DNA from: Balneola sp. MJW-20
GTDB taxonomy: Bacteria; Bacteroidota; Rhodothermia; Balneolales; Balneolaceae
Assembly (NCBI RefSeq): GCF_040811775.1
Contig: NZ_JBFNXW010000001.1
Span: forward strand, 1,426,001-1,490,000
Direction: 5' to 3'
Length of the DNA stretch: 64,000 nucleotides
Notes under the pieces: model-generated
Database searches by the model: none
What the model saw: the letters and a program-made list of their open reading frames with translations, nothing else
Told to the model about the DNA's origin: nothing
In this document: one piece after another, positions 27,558 to 36,326 of the stretch
Numbering within the stretch: the stretch's first letter is position 1
Layout of the letters: the number at the start of each line of letters is the position of its first letter
Translations under genes and position numbers: made by a program

Positions 27558-29249
27558 ATGAGGTCATATTTACTACTGATCGTTTTATTTTTAGTTAACC
27601 TTCCATTTCAGGTTGACGCTCAGTCATTAACCCCTCAGTCTTATGAAAACGGGCTGGTTGTATCAGCCGAAGAAAGAGCGTCGATGGTGGGCCGTGACAT
27701 ACTTAGGCAGGGTGGCAATGCAGTGGATGCTGCCGTAGCCGTTCAGTTTGCCCTGGCCGTCACCTTACCCCGGGCCGGCAATATTGGCGGAGGAGGATTT
27801 ATGGTGATCAGGCTGGCTAACGGTGAAGTGAATACTCTCGATTTTCGTGAAGTAGCCCCGCGCCGAGCCAACCGGAATATGTATATCAGAAATGGTGAAT
27901 TTCAGCCTGAACTTAGCTGGGAAGGTGCCCTGGCAGTAGGTGTTCCCGGAACGGTAGACGGAATGATCAAAGCCCTTGAACGGTACGGAAGACTACCTCT
28001 TGATGTAGTTATTCAGCCTGCGATTGAACTGGCCAGAAACGGATACGCACTTAGCTACACACAGGCAATGGAACTGAATAGCTATGCCGGGACCTTTAAG
28101 AAATTTGAATCCTCTGCCCGCTATTTCACTAAGGAGGACCAAAGTGAATACCAGGAAGGTGATATTTTCATACAAAGGGATCTGGCTGAGACCTTGTCTC
28201 TGATTTCCCGCTTTGGAAGAGAAGGATTCTATTCCGGTCAGGTTGCGGATGCCATCGTAAGTGAAATGAGAAAACTGAACGGGCTCATCACATACCGGGA
28301 TCTCCGTGATTATGAATCCAAATGGCGTGCTCCGGTAAAAACTCAATTTATGGGATATACCCTGCACATTATGCCTCCTCCCAGCAGTGGATCGATCGCC
28401 GTAGCACAGATCCTTAGTATGATCGATGACTATCCACTGGCCGGTTTAGGTCACAATTCTTCTGATTATATTCACCTTATCACAGAAGCAATGCGAAGAG
28501 CTTTTGCAGACCGGGCATACTATCTGGGAGATCCTGATTTCTGGAATGTCCCGGAGAGTGACCTGCTCAGTAACCGATATAATGAGCGCCGGTTTGCCAA
28601 CTTTAGTATGGATCGGGCTACCTCATCCTACGAGATCGAGCATGGAGAGATCCCGCGATTCAACGAATCTTCTCAGACGACCCATTTTTCGGTTGTGGAT
28701 ACCGATGGAAATGCCGTTGCTGTTACCACAACTCTTAACGGGTCGTTCGGTTCGAAGGTTGCCGTGGGAAGAGCCGGATTTTTACTTAATAATGAGATGG
28801 ATGATTTCTCAGCCCAGCCGGGCGTAGCTAATGCCTATGGCTTGATCGGTGGCGAGGCAAATTCTATACAGCCACGAAAAAGAATGCTTAGTAGTATGAC
28901 CCCGGCAATTGTGTCGAAGGACGGCAAGCTTCGTATGGTGATCGGAGCAGCCGGTGGTCCCCGCATCATAACCGGCACTCTGCAGACCTTTCTTAATGGA
29001 GCGGTTTTCGGCATGAATGCCCAGGAAGCCATCAGTGCCCCCCGGTTCCACCATCAGTGGTTCCCCGATCAGATATATCTCGAAGAATATGGTTTTAACA
29101 AAGACACTTACAATTTACTCACTTCGAAAGGTCATAAAATCACAACACGCCCAACCGTTGGACGGGGGCACATTATATTTGTGGATCCTGATGGGATAAA
29201 AAGTGCCGGGGTGGACCCCAGAGGTGATGGAGCAGCTTCAGGATATTAG
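27558..29249 (+). CDS. ggt: Gamma-glutamyltransferase
   Basis: A 563-residue periplasmic Ntn-hydrolase with a signal peptide (MRSYLLLIVLFLVNLPFQVDA). The precursor cleaves itself before the conserved Thr in SSQTTHFSVVDTDGNAVAVTTTLN, splitting into large and small subunits; that Thr is then the nucleophile. The large subunit has RQGGNAVDAAVAVQFALAV and GGGGFMVI. The small subunit has the LNNEMDDFS and RKRMLSSMTPAIV motifs. It transfers or hydrolyses gamma-glutamyl groups from glutathione and related peptides. An AAGGAG site precedes the start, 11 bp after xerD. Confidence 0.96.
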   Translation: MRSYLLLIVLFLVNLPFQVDAQSLTPQSYENGLVVSAEERASMVGRDILRQGGNAVDAAVAVQFALAVTLPRAGNIGGGGFMVIRLANGEVNTLDFREVAPRRANRNMYIRNGEFQPELSWEGALAVGVPGTVDGMIKALERYGRLPLDVVIQPAIELARNGYALSYTQAMELNSYAGTFKKFESSARYFTKEDQSEYQEGDIFIQRDLAETLSLISRFGREGFYSGQVADAIVSEMRKLNGLITYRDLRDYESKWRAPVKTQFMGYTLHIMPPPSSGSIAVAQILSMIDDYPLAGLGHNSSDYIHLITEAMRRAFADRAYYLGDPDFWNVPESDLLSNRYNERRFANFSMDRATSSYEIEHGEIPRFNESSQTTHFSVVDTDGNAVAVTTTLNGSFGSKVAVGRAGFLLNNEMDDFSAQPGVANAYGLIGGEANSIQPRKRMLSSMTPAIVSKDGKLRMVIGAAGGPRIITGTLQTFLNGAVFGMNAQEAISAPRFHHQWFPDQIYLEEYGFNKDTYNLLTSKGHKITTRPTVGRGHIIFVDPDGIKSAGVDPRGDGAASGY

Positions 29250-29338
29250 TTCTTGTAATTGCATCGACGTAATTTAAGGCCGTCAACGTTTATCTCTCAG
29301 TATCTGAAGCGCAGAGTGTTAGGTGCTTTTTATTTATT

Positions 29339-29373
29339 CAGCTTCGAGCTTCTGTCTCCAAACTTTAATCTTC
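29339..29373 (+). repeat. NNNCTTC heptamer array before mtnA
   Basis: Units in register: CAGCTTC at 29339, GAGCTTC at 29346, TGTCTCC at 29353, AAACTTT at 29360 and AATCTTC at 29367. It lies in the 173-bp gap between ggt and mtnA and may overlap the mtnA promoter region. Confidence 0.65.
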
Positions 29374-29422
29374 CCTCCGATTCTTTTATGTTAGTGACCA
29401 AAAACACTACCCTTCATAAGAT

Positions 29423-30466
29423 ATGAAACAAAGCTACCAATCGATCACCTGGCAGGATGACCATCTAGTAATATTAGACCAGACGCAGTTACCCCATCGT
29501 GAGATCTATTCTGAAATACATACTATCGGCCAGGTATGGGATGCTATAAAGAAAATGAAGGTCCGGGGTGCTCCTGCGATCGGCATTGCCGCTGCATACG
29601 GACTCTATCTGGGTGTCAGAGAACTGGACGCTAAGAACTTCACCAGTTTTAATGTAGAGATCGACCGCTGGATCGAATATCTGGAGAGCAGCAGGCCTAC
29701 GGCGGTAAACCTGAGTTGGGCCCTTCAAAGGATCAAGACTACCGTATTTGCTAATAAAGACAAAGACCTGGAAGAAATAAAAGAGGTTATCCTCAATACC
29801 GCAAAAACAATTCACGATGAGGATAAACGCACCTGTAAGGCTATTGGTGAAAATGGAGCCGGACTGGTAGAAAAGAAAGCCAGGATCTTAACTCATTGCA
29901 ATACCGGCGGACTTGCAACGGGAGCGTATGGTACTGCCCTGTCGGTAATTCTGCATGCCTGGGAAAAGGATCAGGAGATCCAGGTCTGGGTTGATGAGAC
30001 CCGGCCCCTTCTGCAGGGAGCAAGACTCACCACCTGGGAGCTTCAGAAGGCAGAGATACCCTTCAGGCTTATTACTGACTCAATGGCCGGACACCTGATG
30101 AAAACCGGTAAAGTAGATATGGTAATTGTTGGAGCCGACCGCGTTACCGCAAATGGAGATACAGCAAATAAGATAGGTACCTATTCCCTTGCTGTGCTGG
30201 CCAGCGAGAATGACATTCCTTTCTATGTAGCGCTTCCTTTATCCACTTTTGATATTAACACCGAAAGCGGAGATGAGATTGAGATCGAGGAAAGAGACGG
30301 TGAAGAAGTGACCCATATCAACGGTTCACCTATGGCACCGAAAAAGACGGAGGCCTATAATCTGGCCTTTGATATTACTCCCGGAAAATATATAACCGGC
30401 TTCATTACTGAGGAGGGCATCGTAAAACCTGATTTCAAAAAAAATATTAAGAAGATACTCGGTTAG
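29423..30466 (+). CDS. mtnA: S-methyl-5-thioribose-1-phosphate isomerase
   Basis: A 347-residue enzyme of the methionine salvage pathway that converts methylthioribose-1-phosphate to methylthioribulose-1-phosphate. The catalytic Cys is in ILTHCNTGGLATGAYGTAL (about residue 158) and the catalytic Asp in VIVGADRVTANGDTANKIGTY (about residue 238). The N-terminal VRGAPAIGIAAAYG is typical. It lacks other salvage genes around it. Its 3' end overlaps a convergent small gene by 20 bp. Confidence 0.96.
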   Translation: MKQSYQSITWQDDHLVILDQTQLPHREIYSEIHTIGQVWDAIKKMKVRGAPAIGIAAAYGLYLGVRELDAKNFTSFNVEIDRWIEYLESSRPTAVNLSWALQRIKTTVFANKDKDLEEIKEVILNTAKTIHDEDKRTCKAIGENGAGLVEKKARILTHCNTGGLATGAYGTALSVILHAWEKDQEIQVWVDETRPLLQGARLTTWELQKAEIPFRLITDSMAGHLMKTGKVDMVIVGADRVTANGDTANKIGTYSLAVLASENDIPFYVALPLSTFDINTESGDEIEIEERDGEEVTHINGSPMAPKKTEAYNLAFDITPGKYITGFITEEGIVKPDFKKNIKKILG

Positions 30467-30710
30467 GATCTCCTACTTGATTTTCCCCTGCATCATCTGA
30501 TTCTTCCTCACCTTCATATTCACGGTCGATTGCCCGGTAAAAGGACTCATCCTTAGACTCCTGAATATTTATTGTTATCCCTATGCTGCTTCCGAATATG
30601 ATGCCTATACCCATCAGCAGGTATTCGTTCATATCGATCAGAAAACTCGCTGAGTATCCTATTGCTGCTCCTGCCAGAGTGTAAAAAAGCCATCTGAAAA
30701 AACGCTTCAT
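30447..30710 (-). CDS. Small membrane protein of unknown function
   Basis: An 87-residue protein with two hydrophobic segments (residues 5-26, LFYTLAGAAIGYSASFLI, and 28-48, YLLMGIGIIFGSSIGITI) and an acidic cytoplasmic tail. I do not recognise the family. Its start overlaps the stop of the upstream YtxJ gene by 4 bp (ATGA), which supports it as a real co-translated gene. Its 3' end overlaps mtnA tail-to-tail by 20 bp. A role next to a bacillithiol redox protein is suggested only by location. Confidence 0.7.
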   Translation of the reverse strand: MKRFFRWLFYTLAGAAIGYSASFLIDMNEYLLMGIGIIFGSSIGITINIQESKDESFYRAIDREYEGEEESDDAGENQVGDPNRVSS

Positions 30711-31102
30711 ATGGATCTTAGTGTATTTCTTAACTGTTCAGCATTTACCCGAGCGTGAGATGCATGCCAGTACACGCTGCCATTATGAATGACCAGTACT
30801 TGAGGAGATTCATGCCGAACCCCAAACAATTTACTTATCCTATCAGATATCTGTCTCTCCTTGATCACATCGATCATAAAAAAACGGATCCCTGTCCACT
30901 TTTCAGGGTCTAATGCATCCAGGCTATTCTTTGCAAACATGCTGGTTCCGCAATAAGGACTGTTTTTAAAGATCACCATAGTTCCACCCGTATCATCCAG
31001 AAAAGATTCGACAGTTTCAGGATCCGGAAGTGCCTCCCAGAATCCAGTGTCTGATCCGGTGCTTTCAGGGAATAATTTTGATAGAGAATTCAGAATACCC
31101 AT
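30707..31102 (-). CDS. ytxJ: YtxJ/BrxC-type bacillithiol redox protein
   Basis: A 131-residue thioredoxin-fold protein. It shows the YtxJ features: an FKNSPYCGTSMFA active site with a single cysteine, the central FFMIDVIKERQISDRISKLFGV, and the cis-Pro segment HESPQVLVIHNGSVYWHASH. Homologues are monothiol bacilliredoxins that remove bacillithiol from proteins. This implies the organism makes bacillithiol, as reported for Bacteroidota and relatives. It is the first gene of a two-gene unit with the small membrane protein and diverges from the UPF0173 gene. Confidence 0.88.
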   Translation of the reverse strand: MGILNSLSKLFPESTGSDTGFWEALPDPETVESFLDDTGGTMVIFKNSPYCGTSMFAKNSLDALDPEKWTGIRFFMIDVIKERQISDRISKLFGVRHESPQVLVIHNGSVYWHASHARVNAEQLRNTLRSI

Positions 31103-31186
31103 TTACTTCAGGCCTGATTGAATTTTATTGGAGATATATTCATTTAGTAAGTGAATCAAGAAAATAACAAAAATATAGGTCAACTT

Positions 31187-31894
31187 ATGGAAACCAAACT
31201 CAACGCAAGATGGCTGGGACATTCAGCTTTTAAGATCATAAGCCAGAATGGTAAAGTAATCTACATCGATCCATTTCTGAAAGATAATCCGGTAACTCCC
31301 GATGAATTTAAGACAGTAGATGAAGCCGACTACATTCTTTTAACCCATGGTCATGAAGACCATGTTGGCGACACACTCGAGATAGCAAAGAACACGGGAT
31401 GTACGGTAGTGGCTCCCGTTGAATTATCCCGTTTGCTGGTTTCTAAGCATGGCCTGAATGCCGATCAGGCTCAGGAGATCAATAAAGGTGGTGCCGTGCA
31501 CTTTGATGATTTTTCTGTGATCATGGTCAATGCAAACCACAGTTCTTCGTTTGACGGCGACTATTCCGGCGAACCAGGCGGCTTGATCCTCTCCTTTGAA
31601 GATGATCTCTGCCTTTATCACATGGGCGACACCAATATCTTTAGTGACCTGGAACTATACAAAGACCTCTATGAACCCCATGTCGTATTTGCTCCGGTAG
31701 GAGATCTTTACACGATGGGACCGGAAGAAGCTGCTTATGCAGTTGAAATGCTGGATCCTAATTACGCTCTTCCAATCCATTACGGAACGTGGCCTCCACT
31801 AACCGGAGATCCGGAAATTTTCAAAGAGATCCTGGAAGAACTAACTGATACTCAGGTTATGATCCCTGAAGCAGGCGATAACTTCCTGGATTAA
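31187..31894 (+). CDS. UPF0173 metal-dependent hydrolase (metallo-beta-lactamase fold)
   Basis: The ATG at 31187 gives 235 residues, the family length; a GTG at 31151 would add 12 poorly conserved residues. The product begins KLNARWLGHSAFKI, typical of UPF0173/UlaG-like hydrolases. The metal motif is LLTHGHEDHVGD, followed by NANHSSSF and the YHMGDTNIF Asp ligand, and ends PIHYGTWPPL. The natural substrate of the family is not established. It diverges from ytxJ and is ended by the terminator at 31914-31943. Confidence 0.9.
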   Translation: METKLNARWLGHSAFKIISQNGKVIYIDPFLKDNPVTPDEFKTVDEADYILLTHGHEDHVGDTLEIAKNTGCTVVAPVELSRLLVSKHGLNADQAQEINKGGAVHFDDFSVIMVNANHSSSFDGDYSGEPGGLILSFEDDLCLYHMGDTNIFSDLELYKDLYEPHVVFAPVGDLYTMGPEEAAYAVEMLDPNYALPIHYGTWPPLTGDPEIFKEILEELTDTQVMIPEAGDNFLD

Positions 31895-31913
31895 AAAAAT
31901 TCATCCAAACACT

Positions 31914-31943
31914 AAAGCACAGTCCATGAGGCTGTGCTTTTTT
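31914..31943 (+). terminator. Rho-independent terminator after the UPF0173 gene
   Basis: AAAGCACAG pairs with CTGTGCTTT around a nine-base loop and is followed by a T-run. It starts 19 bp after the stop. Confidence 0.92.
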
Positions 31944-32004
31944 ATTATATCGTAATAATAAGACCATTATATTTCTGCCGACCAAAATTAAAAAATCATA
32001 CAAA

Positions 32005-32784
32005 ATGCAGTATTTATTCATCATACTAACTTTCTTTTTGAACAGCGGCGATCATATTGAACAGGGTGATATGGCCTGGGGACAGATCGGACACAGAACC
32101 ACCGGTTATGTAGCTCAGGAATATCTCTCGGATAAGGCTGCTTCCGAAGTCCAAAGAGTACTTGGAAATGAAACACTCGCACAGGTCAGTATATGGATGG
32201 ATGAGGTAAGAGCTGACGGAGCTTATGACCATATGGCTCCCTGGCATTATGTGACTATTCCTACCGGTGAAACCTATGAGTCTGTTGAAAAGGCAGAAGG
32301 CGGAGATATCATCTGGGCTATCCGGAAAGTAGTTCGTGAACTCAAAGAAGGCGGACTCACCCCAAAGCAGGAAGCAGAAAACCTGAAGATCCTGGTTCAC
32401 CTGGTAGGCGACCTGCATCAGCCGCTGCATGTGGGTAATGGAAAAGACCGAGGAGGGAATGATGTACGTCTCGAATGGTTCTACGAGCCATCAAATCTTC
32501 ACCGCGTATGGGATTCAGAGATCATCGACGACAAGCAGCTGAGCTTTACCGAATTATCCATGTTTATCAACCACGCGACTTCTGAGGAAGTCCGGGAATG
32601 GCAGAGTACCACGGTGCTGGACTGGGCTTATGAGTCTCAGGCCCTGCTGGAACAAGTTTATCAGTTACCCGAAGATATGAACCTTGGTTATGAATACAGC
32701 TACCGGAACTGGGATACGGTGCAAAGGAGATTGCTAAAAGCCGGTGTACGGCTGGCGGGACTGATAAATGAGATCTACGGCTGA
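32005..32784 (+). CDS. S1/P1-type zinc nuclease
   Basis: A 259-residue exported single-strand nuclease/phosphodiesterase. In this family the mature N-terminal Trp binds zinc: AWGQIGHRTTGYVAQEYL fits with Trp at residue 25 after cleavage at DMA-W. The other zinc ligands are visible in WMDEVR, APWHYVTI, LVHLVGDLHQPLHVG and GNDVRLEWF plus NLHRVWDSEII. The leader is unusual: a short hydrophobic core is followed by an acidic SGDHIEQGD spacer before the cleavage site. Likely function is scavenging of nucleic acid in the periplasm or outside. It shares a bidirectional terminator with the convergent S10 peptidase gene. Confidence 0.92.
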   Translation: MQYLFIILTFFLNSGDHIEQGDMAWGQIGHRTTGYVAQEYLSDKAASEVQRVLGNETLAQVSIWMDEVRADGAYDHMAPWHYVTIPTGETYESVEKAEGGDIIWAIRKVVRELKEGGLTPKQEAENLKILVHLVGDLHQPLHVGNGKDRGGNDVRLEWFYEPSNLHRVWDSEIIDDKQLSFTELSMFINHATSEEVREWQSTTVLDWAYESQALLEQVYQLPEDMNLGYEYSYRNWDTVQRRLLKAGVRLAGLINEIYG

Positions 32785-32802
32785 ACCGATCTGAATGTAA
32801 AT

Positions 32803-32833
32803 AAAAAGACCCGGCATAAACCGGGTCTTTTTA
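32803..32833. terminator. Bidirectional terminator between nuclease and S10 peptidase genes
   Basis: AAAAAGACCCGG pairs perfectly with CCGGGTCTTTTT around a CATAAA loop. A-tract and T-tract on the two flanks serve both convergent genes. The minus-strand peptidase stop is only 5 bp away. Confidence 0.93.
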
Positions 32834-32837
32834 TTGC

Positions 32838-34343
32838 CTAATATTTTGCGGGGGTCCCTTCTTCCGGTCTCGACATCTGAATAAAATCCCTGATATCTTG
32901 ATTGGAAGTTTCAAGGTCCTCGGTACGCAGGTACATCATATGACCGCTTCGGTATCCTTTAAATGAAAGACGATCTCTCAGCTTGCCGCTCGGATCCATC
33001 TGCCACATGGTGTATTTGGCATCAAAGTAATTAGTACCTCCGTCATAATAACCGGACTGTATCATCACGTGCAGATAAGGGTTTTGAGCCATTGCAGCTC
33101 TTAAGTTTTCACCTGTATTGTCCTCAGAACGATCCCAGGGTCTCACAGGACCAAATACCCAGTATCTCAGATCGGTATCATAACCCAGTTCATCACGAAG
33201 ATAAATATTAATTGCCGGAGCAAAGGAGTGGTTCCAGGATGTCAGCGCCGGGTCGTAATCATAGCTGTCTCCGGCATTCTGTCGGTCAATTCCACGGTAA
33301 CGTGAATCCAGCCGTCCAACTGTCAGCTCCTGATCCCTTAGCAATTCTTTCCAGAATAATGAAGTTGTGATCGAAAGATTATTATCCAGTATAACCTGCT
33401 TATCGATACCTGAAAAATAGGATACACGCTCAGCGATACGCTCTTTCTCGGCATCCGGAATAAAGCCGCCTTTGGAAAGTGCGGGAATGTATTCATTGAT
33501 AGTAAACTCCTCTGCACCGGGAAGGATATCATCCAGATCCTGAGACTGCAGTTCAGAATTAAGTGCATCATGATACCACGCTGTTGCTGTAAAATATGGC
33601 AGAGGCAGCGCATCGCCCACCGGACCATCACGATCCACACCCAGGCCGGTTGGTGAGACAAGGATCACTCCATTCAGATACATCCAGTGAGATGACTGAA
33701 GCTCATTCGCCAGTCCCGATACACGGGTAGTTCCGTAGCTTTCCCCGATCAAATACTTAGGCGAAGCCCATCTCGAATTACGGGATACAAATGTACTGAT
33801 CCACTCCGCCAGATATTCCACATCTGCATTTACACCGAAAAAAGTTTCGCGATCTACTTCATTATCTATAATTCTTGAGAAGCCGGTATTGACCGGATTT
33901 ACAAAAACAATATCCGCAACATCCAGGATGGAATGAGGATTATCTTCTACGCCATAAGGCTGAACCGGAAATCCTTCATCGTCCATAATAAGATGTTTTG
34001 GTCCGGTATAACCGAGATGCATCCAGACCGAAGCCGACCCCGGTCCTCCGTTAAAAGATATCACCAGCGGTCGGCGGGATTTATCTGATACATCAGTTCT
34101 TTCATAATAAGTATAAAGCAAAGTCGCGATGGGAGAACCGGATTCATCCCAAACCGGTTGATTGCCTACAGTAGCGGTATAGGGCACTTTCTTGCCTTTG
34201 ATCGTTACTTCATGACGAGTGGTCTTCTTCCAGTCTACCTTAGTGGTTCTGTCCTGAGCTTGTCCCATTGCTGAGAAAAAGACAGAAACGATAAGGAGCA
34301 ATCCGGTTATTAGATAGGGTGTATTAAATCGCATGGGGTTCAT
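32838..34343 (-). CDS. S10 family serine carboxypeptidase-like protein
   Basis: The ATG at 34343 gives 501 residues with a signal peptide ending SAMGQA; an AAAGG site sits upstream. An ATG at 34379 would add 12 residues. The alpha/beta-hydrolase triad of peptidase family S10 is intact: Ser in YLIGESYGTTR, Asp in VMIQSGYYDGGTNYFDA and His in GYRSGHMMYL. The oxyanion segment is ISFNGGPGSASVWMHLG. Bacterial members are exported and remove C-terminal residues from peptides, in keeping with a peptide-scavenging life. Single gene, convergent with the nuclease. Confidence 0.93.
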   Translation of the reverse strand: MNPMRFNTPYLITGLLLIVSVFFSAMGQAQDRTTKVDWKKTTRHEVTIKGKKVPYTATVGNQPVWDESGSPIATLLYTYYERTDVSDKSRRPLVISFNGGPGSASVWMHLGYTGPKHLIMDDEGFPVQPYGVEDNPHSILDVADIVFVNPVNTGFSRIIDNEVDRETFFGVNADVEYLAEWISTFVSRNSRWASPKYLIGESYGTTRVSGLANELQSSHWMYLNGVILVSPTGLGVDRDGPVGDALPLPYFTATAWYHDALNSELQSQDLDDILPGAEEFTINEYIPALSKGGFIPDAEKERIAERVSYFSGIDKQVILDNNLSITTSLFWKELLRDQELTVGRLDSRYRGIDRQNAGDSYDYDPALTSWNHSFAPAINIYLRDELGYDTDLRYWVFGPVRPWDRSEDNTGENLRAAMAQNPYLHVMIQSGYYDGGTNYFDAKYTMWQMDPSGKLRDRLSFKGYRSGHMMYLRTEDLETSNQDIRDFIQMSRPEEGTPAKY

Positions 34344-34489
34344 TTTGATTAACCTTTGTCGAAGAAGATAAACCCTCATTTTCCGAATTCAATATTTGTG
34401 TATGGGGAAGCGGGTGAAAAAATGTAAACCCGGACTGGCCTTAACCGTCCTAAAACTTTGAAACAGAATGGGCTGCATTTTTCTTACTA

Positions 34490-34521
34490 TTTGGTTTTTC
34501 TTGGATTAAACCGCATATTTG
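34490..34521 (+). promoter_or_regulatory. Candidate promoter of the cold-shock gene
   Basis: TTTG (34490-34493), 20 bp, then CATATTTG (34514-34521) matches TTTG-N19-21-TAnnTTTG with one mismatch. Transcription from about 34526 would give a leader of about 165 nt, the long form typical of cspA-like genes. Confidence 0.5.
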
Positions 34522-34538
34522 TACTGAATACTCGTCAG

Positions 34539-34634
34539 GATGATTCAGTATTTGCCACAATGCCAGTATTAGTTTCCCTCCTGATGTTTGTTTTATATCA
34601 AGATTAATCATCACTTATGATATACTGAATCATC
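34539..34634 (+). promoter_or_regulatory. Long-range pairing in the cold-shock mRNA leader
   Basis: GATGATTCAGTAT (34539-34551) is perfectly complementary over 13 bp to ATACTGAATCATC (34622-34634), with 70 nt between. The 5' arm can also pair with TACTGAAT at 34522-34529, close to the predicted start point. Two mutually exclusive structures are therefore possible. The 313-bp gap 34380-34692 contains no other gene; it also holds a direct repeat of CAGTTTGT at 34665 and 34678 right before the start codon. Confidence 0.55.
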
Positions 34635-34692
34635 GGTAAGCTTTCGATAGGTTAGGTTAGTATCAGTTTGTGAACAACAGTTTGTTAATACA

Positions 34693-34902
34693 ATGGAATA
34701 CGGTAAAGTAAAATGGTTTGACGCCAAAAAAGGATTTGGTTTCATAGAGCCAGAAAACGGATCAAAAGACATTTTTGTCCACAGAAATAACATCGAAGGA
34801 CTTCGTTTCAACGAAGGCCTGAGAGATGGTGAGAACGTTGAATATGAAGTTGAAGAAACACCTAAAGGGCTAAGTGCCGTTGAGGTTGTAAGACTCGACT
34901 GA
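34693..34902 (+). CDS. Cold-shock domain protein
   Basis: A 69-residue CspA-type single cold-shock domain. RNP1 is KKGFGFIEP and RNP2 is DIFVHRN; the start EYGKVKWFDAKKG is canonical. It binds single-stranded RNA/DNA and acts as an RNA chaperone. There is no Shine-Dalgarno sequence before the ATG, and an AACAA/TTGTT hairpin lies immediately upstream, so translation may depend on leader folding (see 34539-34634). Confidence 0.96.
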   Translation: MEYGKVKWFDAKKGFGFIEPENGSKDIFVHRNNIEGLRFNEGLRDGENVEYEVEETPKGLSAVEVVRLD

Positions 34903-34922
34903 TCATAGAACAAATTGATCAC

Positions 34923-34957
34923 AAACCCGGTTTTGATCTTCAATTCCGGGTTTTTTT
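34923..34957 (+). terminator. Rho-independent terminator of the cold-shock gene
   Basis: AAACCCGG pairs with CCGGGTTT around a 15-base loop and continues into seven T residues, 20 bp after the stop. Confidence 0.9.
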
Positions 34958-35005
34958 ATTTCTGTAAATTACCTTCCTATCATTTTCTAACGTAAGATCT
35001 CTACT

Positions 35006-36193
35006 ATGCTGGATATTATACTTCTTGGTGCTACCGGCTTTACAGGTCGCAGAGCTGCTAAATATCTTAAAGATCATGCACCGATCGAAATGAGCTGGGG
35101 CATCGCAGGAAGAAACAGAGACAAACTGGATCAATTATCCTCTGATCTGGAAATTTCAGATGACCGCGTATTCCAAACAGATAGTACCATTCCCGAACAG
35201 GTTGATTCTCTGGTCTCAAACTGTCGTATTCTGATTACCACTGCAGGTCCGTTCTCACTCTACGGAGAAGAAGTGATCCGGGCCTGCGCCCAAAGCGGCA
35301 CCCATTATCTTGATATTACAGGTGAAGTAGACTTTATCCGGAAGATGATGGACGCGTATTCGCAAGACGCTGATGATAGTGGTGCCCTTCTCATTCCTTT
35401 CTCAGGTTTTGACTCGGTACCTGCTGATCTTGCTGCATATTTATCCTCTTCTCATTATGAAGATCCGGAAGAGCTGGTGATCCGGTCCTATTATACCATA
35501 AGCGGAGGGTTTAACGGGGGGACCATTGCCACTATGATGAATAAATTTGAAAGTGGTGAGTATAAAAAAATGGGTGATCCCGGATTATTAACCGGTGACT
35601 CCCCTCAGGTTGTTGATCATGTGGGCGGGAGTAATTTTGCCGGTTTCGATAAAAGCATACAGCGCTGGTCACTTCCATTTATCATGGGACCGATTAACTC
35701 AAAGGTTGTTTACCGTTCATCTGCTCTGATGCGTGATCAGGGAAACCCATATGCTGAAAAGATCACCTATAGTGAACATAGCGCGTTGGGCAAAAAAAAT
35801 GAACCTTTTTCCTTTCTTATGCTCTCACTTTTACTTGGTTCCATTAAAAAGTTTGGACCGTATTCCTGGTTCCGGAAATTACTGAAAGCTTTTGCTCCCA
35901 AGCCGGGTGAAGGCCCTTCTGAAGAGACTATTGAGAATGGATTCTTCAAAGCCGACATATTTTCGACCGATAATAAAGAAACTGCTGTACACTATCGCAT
36001 TTCTTATGATGGAGATCCTGGAAATAAATCGACAGTTTTCTTTCTTTGTGAATCTGCCTTTCTCCTATTCAGGATACTACAGGAAGATGACCGGTCTTTA
36101 CCCTCTGGTTTTCAAACCCCGGTATCTTCTTTTGGAAAAAGACTGGCAGATCATCTGCAAAACAATGGACTAATTATAGAGAAGAGATCCTGA
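35006..36193 (+). CDS. Saccharopine dehydrogenase-like NAD(P)-binding protein (trans-acting enoyl reductase type)
   Basis: A 395-residue protein with an N-terminal Rossmann fold, IILLGATGFTGRRAAKYL. It then has the family segments ITTAGPFSLYGEEVIRAC, HYLDITGEVDFIR and IPFSGFDSVPADLAAYL. This pattern matches saccharopine-dehydrogenase-like oxidoreductases, including the mycobacterial trans-acting enoyl reductase and eukaryotic SCCPDH. The C-terminal half is larger and less conserved. The substrate is unknown; lipid reduction is a guess from the family. It stands alone. Confidence 0.85.
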   Translation: MLDIILLGATGFTGRRAAKYLKDHAPIEMSWGIAGRNRDKLDQLSSDLEISDDRVFQTDSTIPEQVDSLVSNCRILITTAGPFSLYGEEVIRACAQSGTHYLDITGEVDFIRKMMDAYSQDADDSGALLIPFSGFDSVPADLAAYLSSSHYEDPEELVIRSYYTISGGFNGGTIATMMNKFESGEYKKMGDPGLLTGDSPQVVDHVGGSNFAGFDKSIQRWSLPFIMGPINSKVVYRSSALMRDQGNPYAEKITYSEHSALGKKNEPFSFLMLSLLLGSIKKFGPYSWFRKLLKAFAPKPGEGPSEETIENGFFKADIFSTDNKETAVHYRISYDGDPGNKSTVFFLCESAFLLFRILQEDDRSLPSGFQTPVSSFGKRLADHLQNNGLIIEKRS

Positions 36194-36326
36194 CCTCGAT
36201 CAGCTGACTGCAATCTATTTTGTTTTACATCTATTAATCGTTGTTACCTCTTTTATAGCATTTTTTTTCAAATTAAAGAGGCTCTATTTATTAGTATTCT
36301 TGCTGAATTTGATCAGTTTCTATCGA

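Noticed and set aside
29250..29422. SAM riboswitch before mtnA
   Set aside because: No recognisable SAM-I core. The gap is largely explained by the heptamer array.
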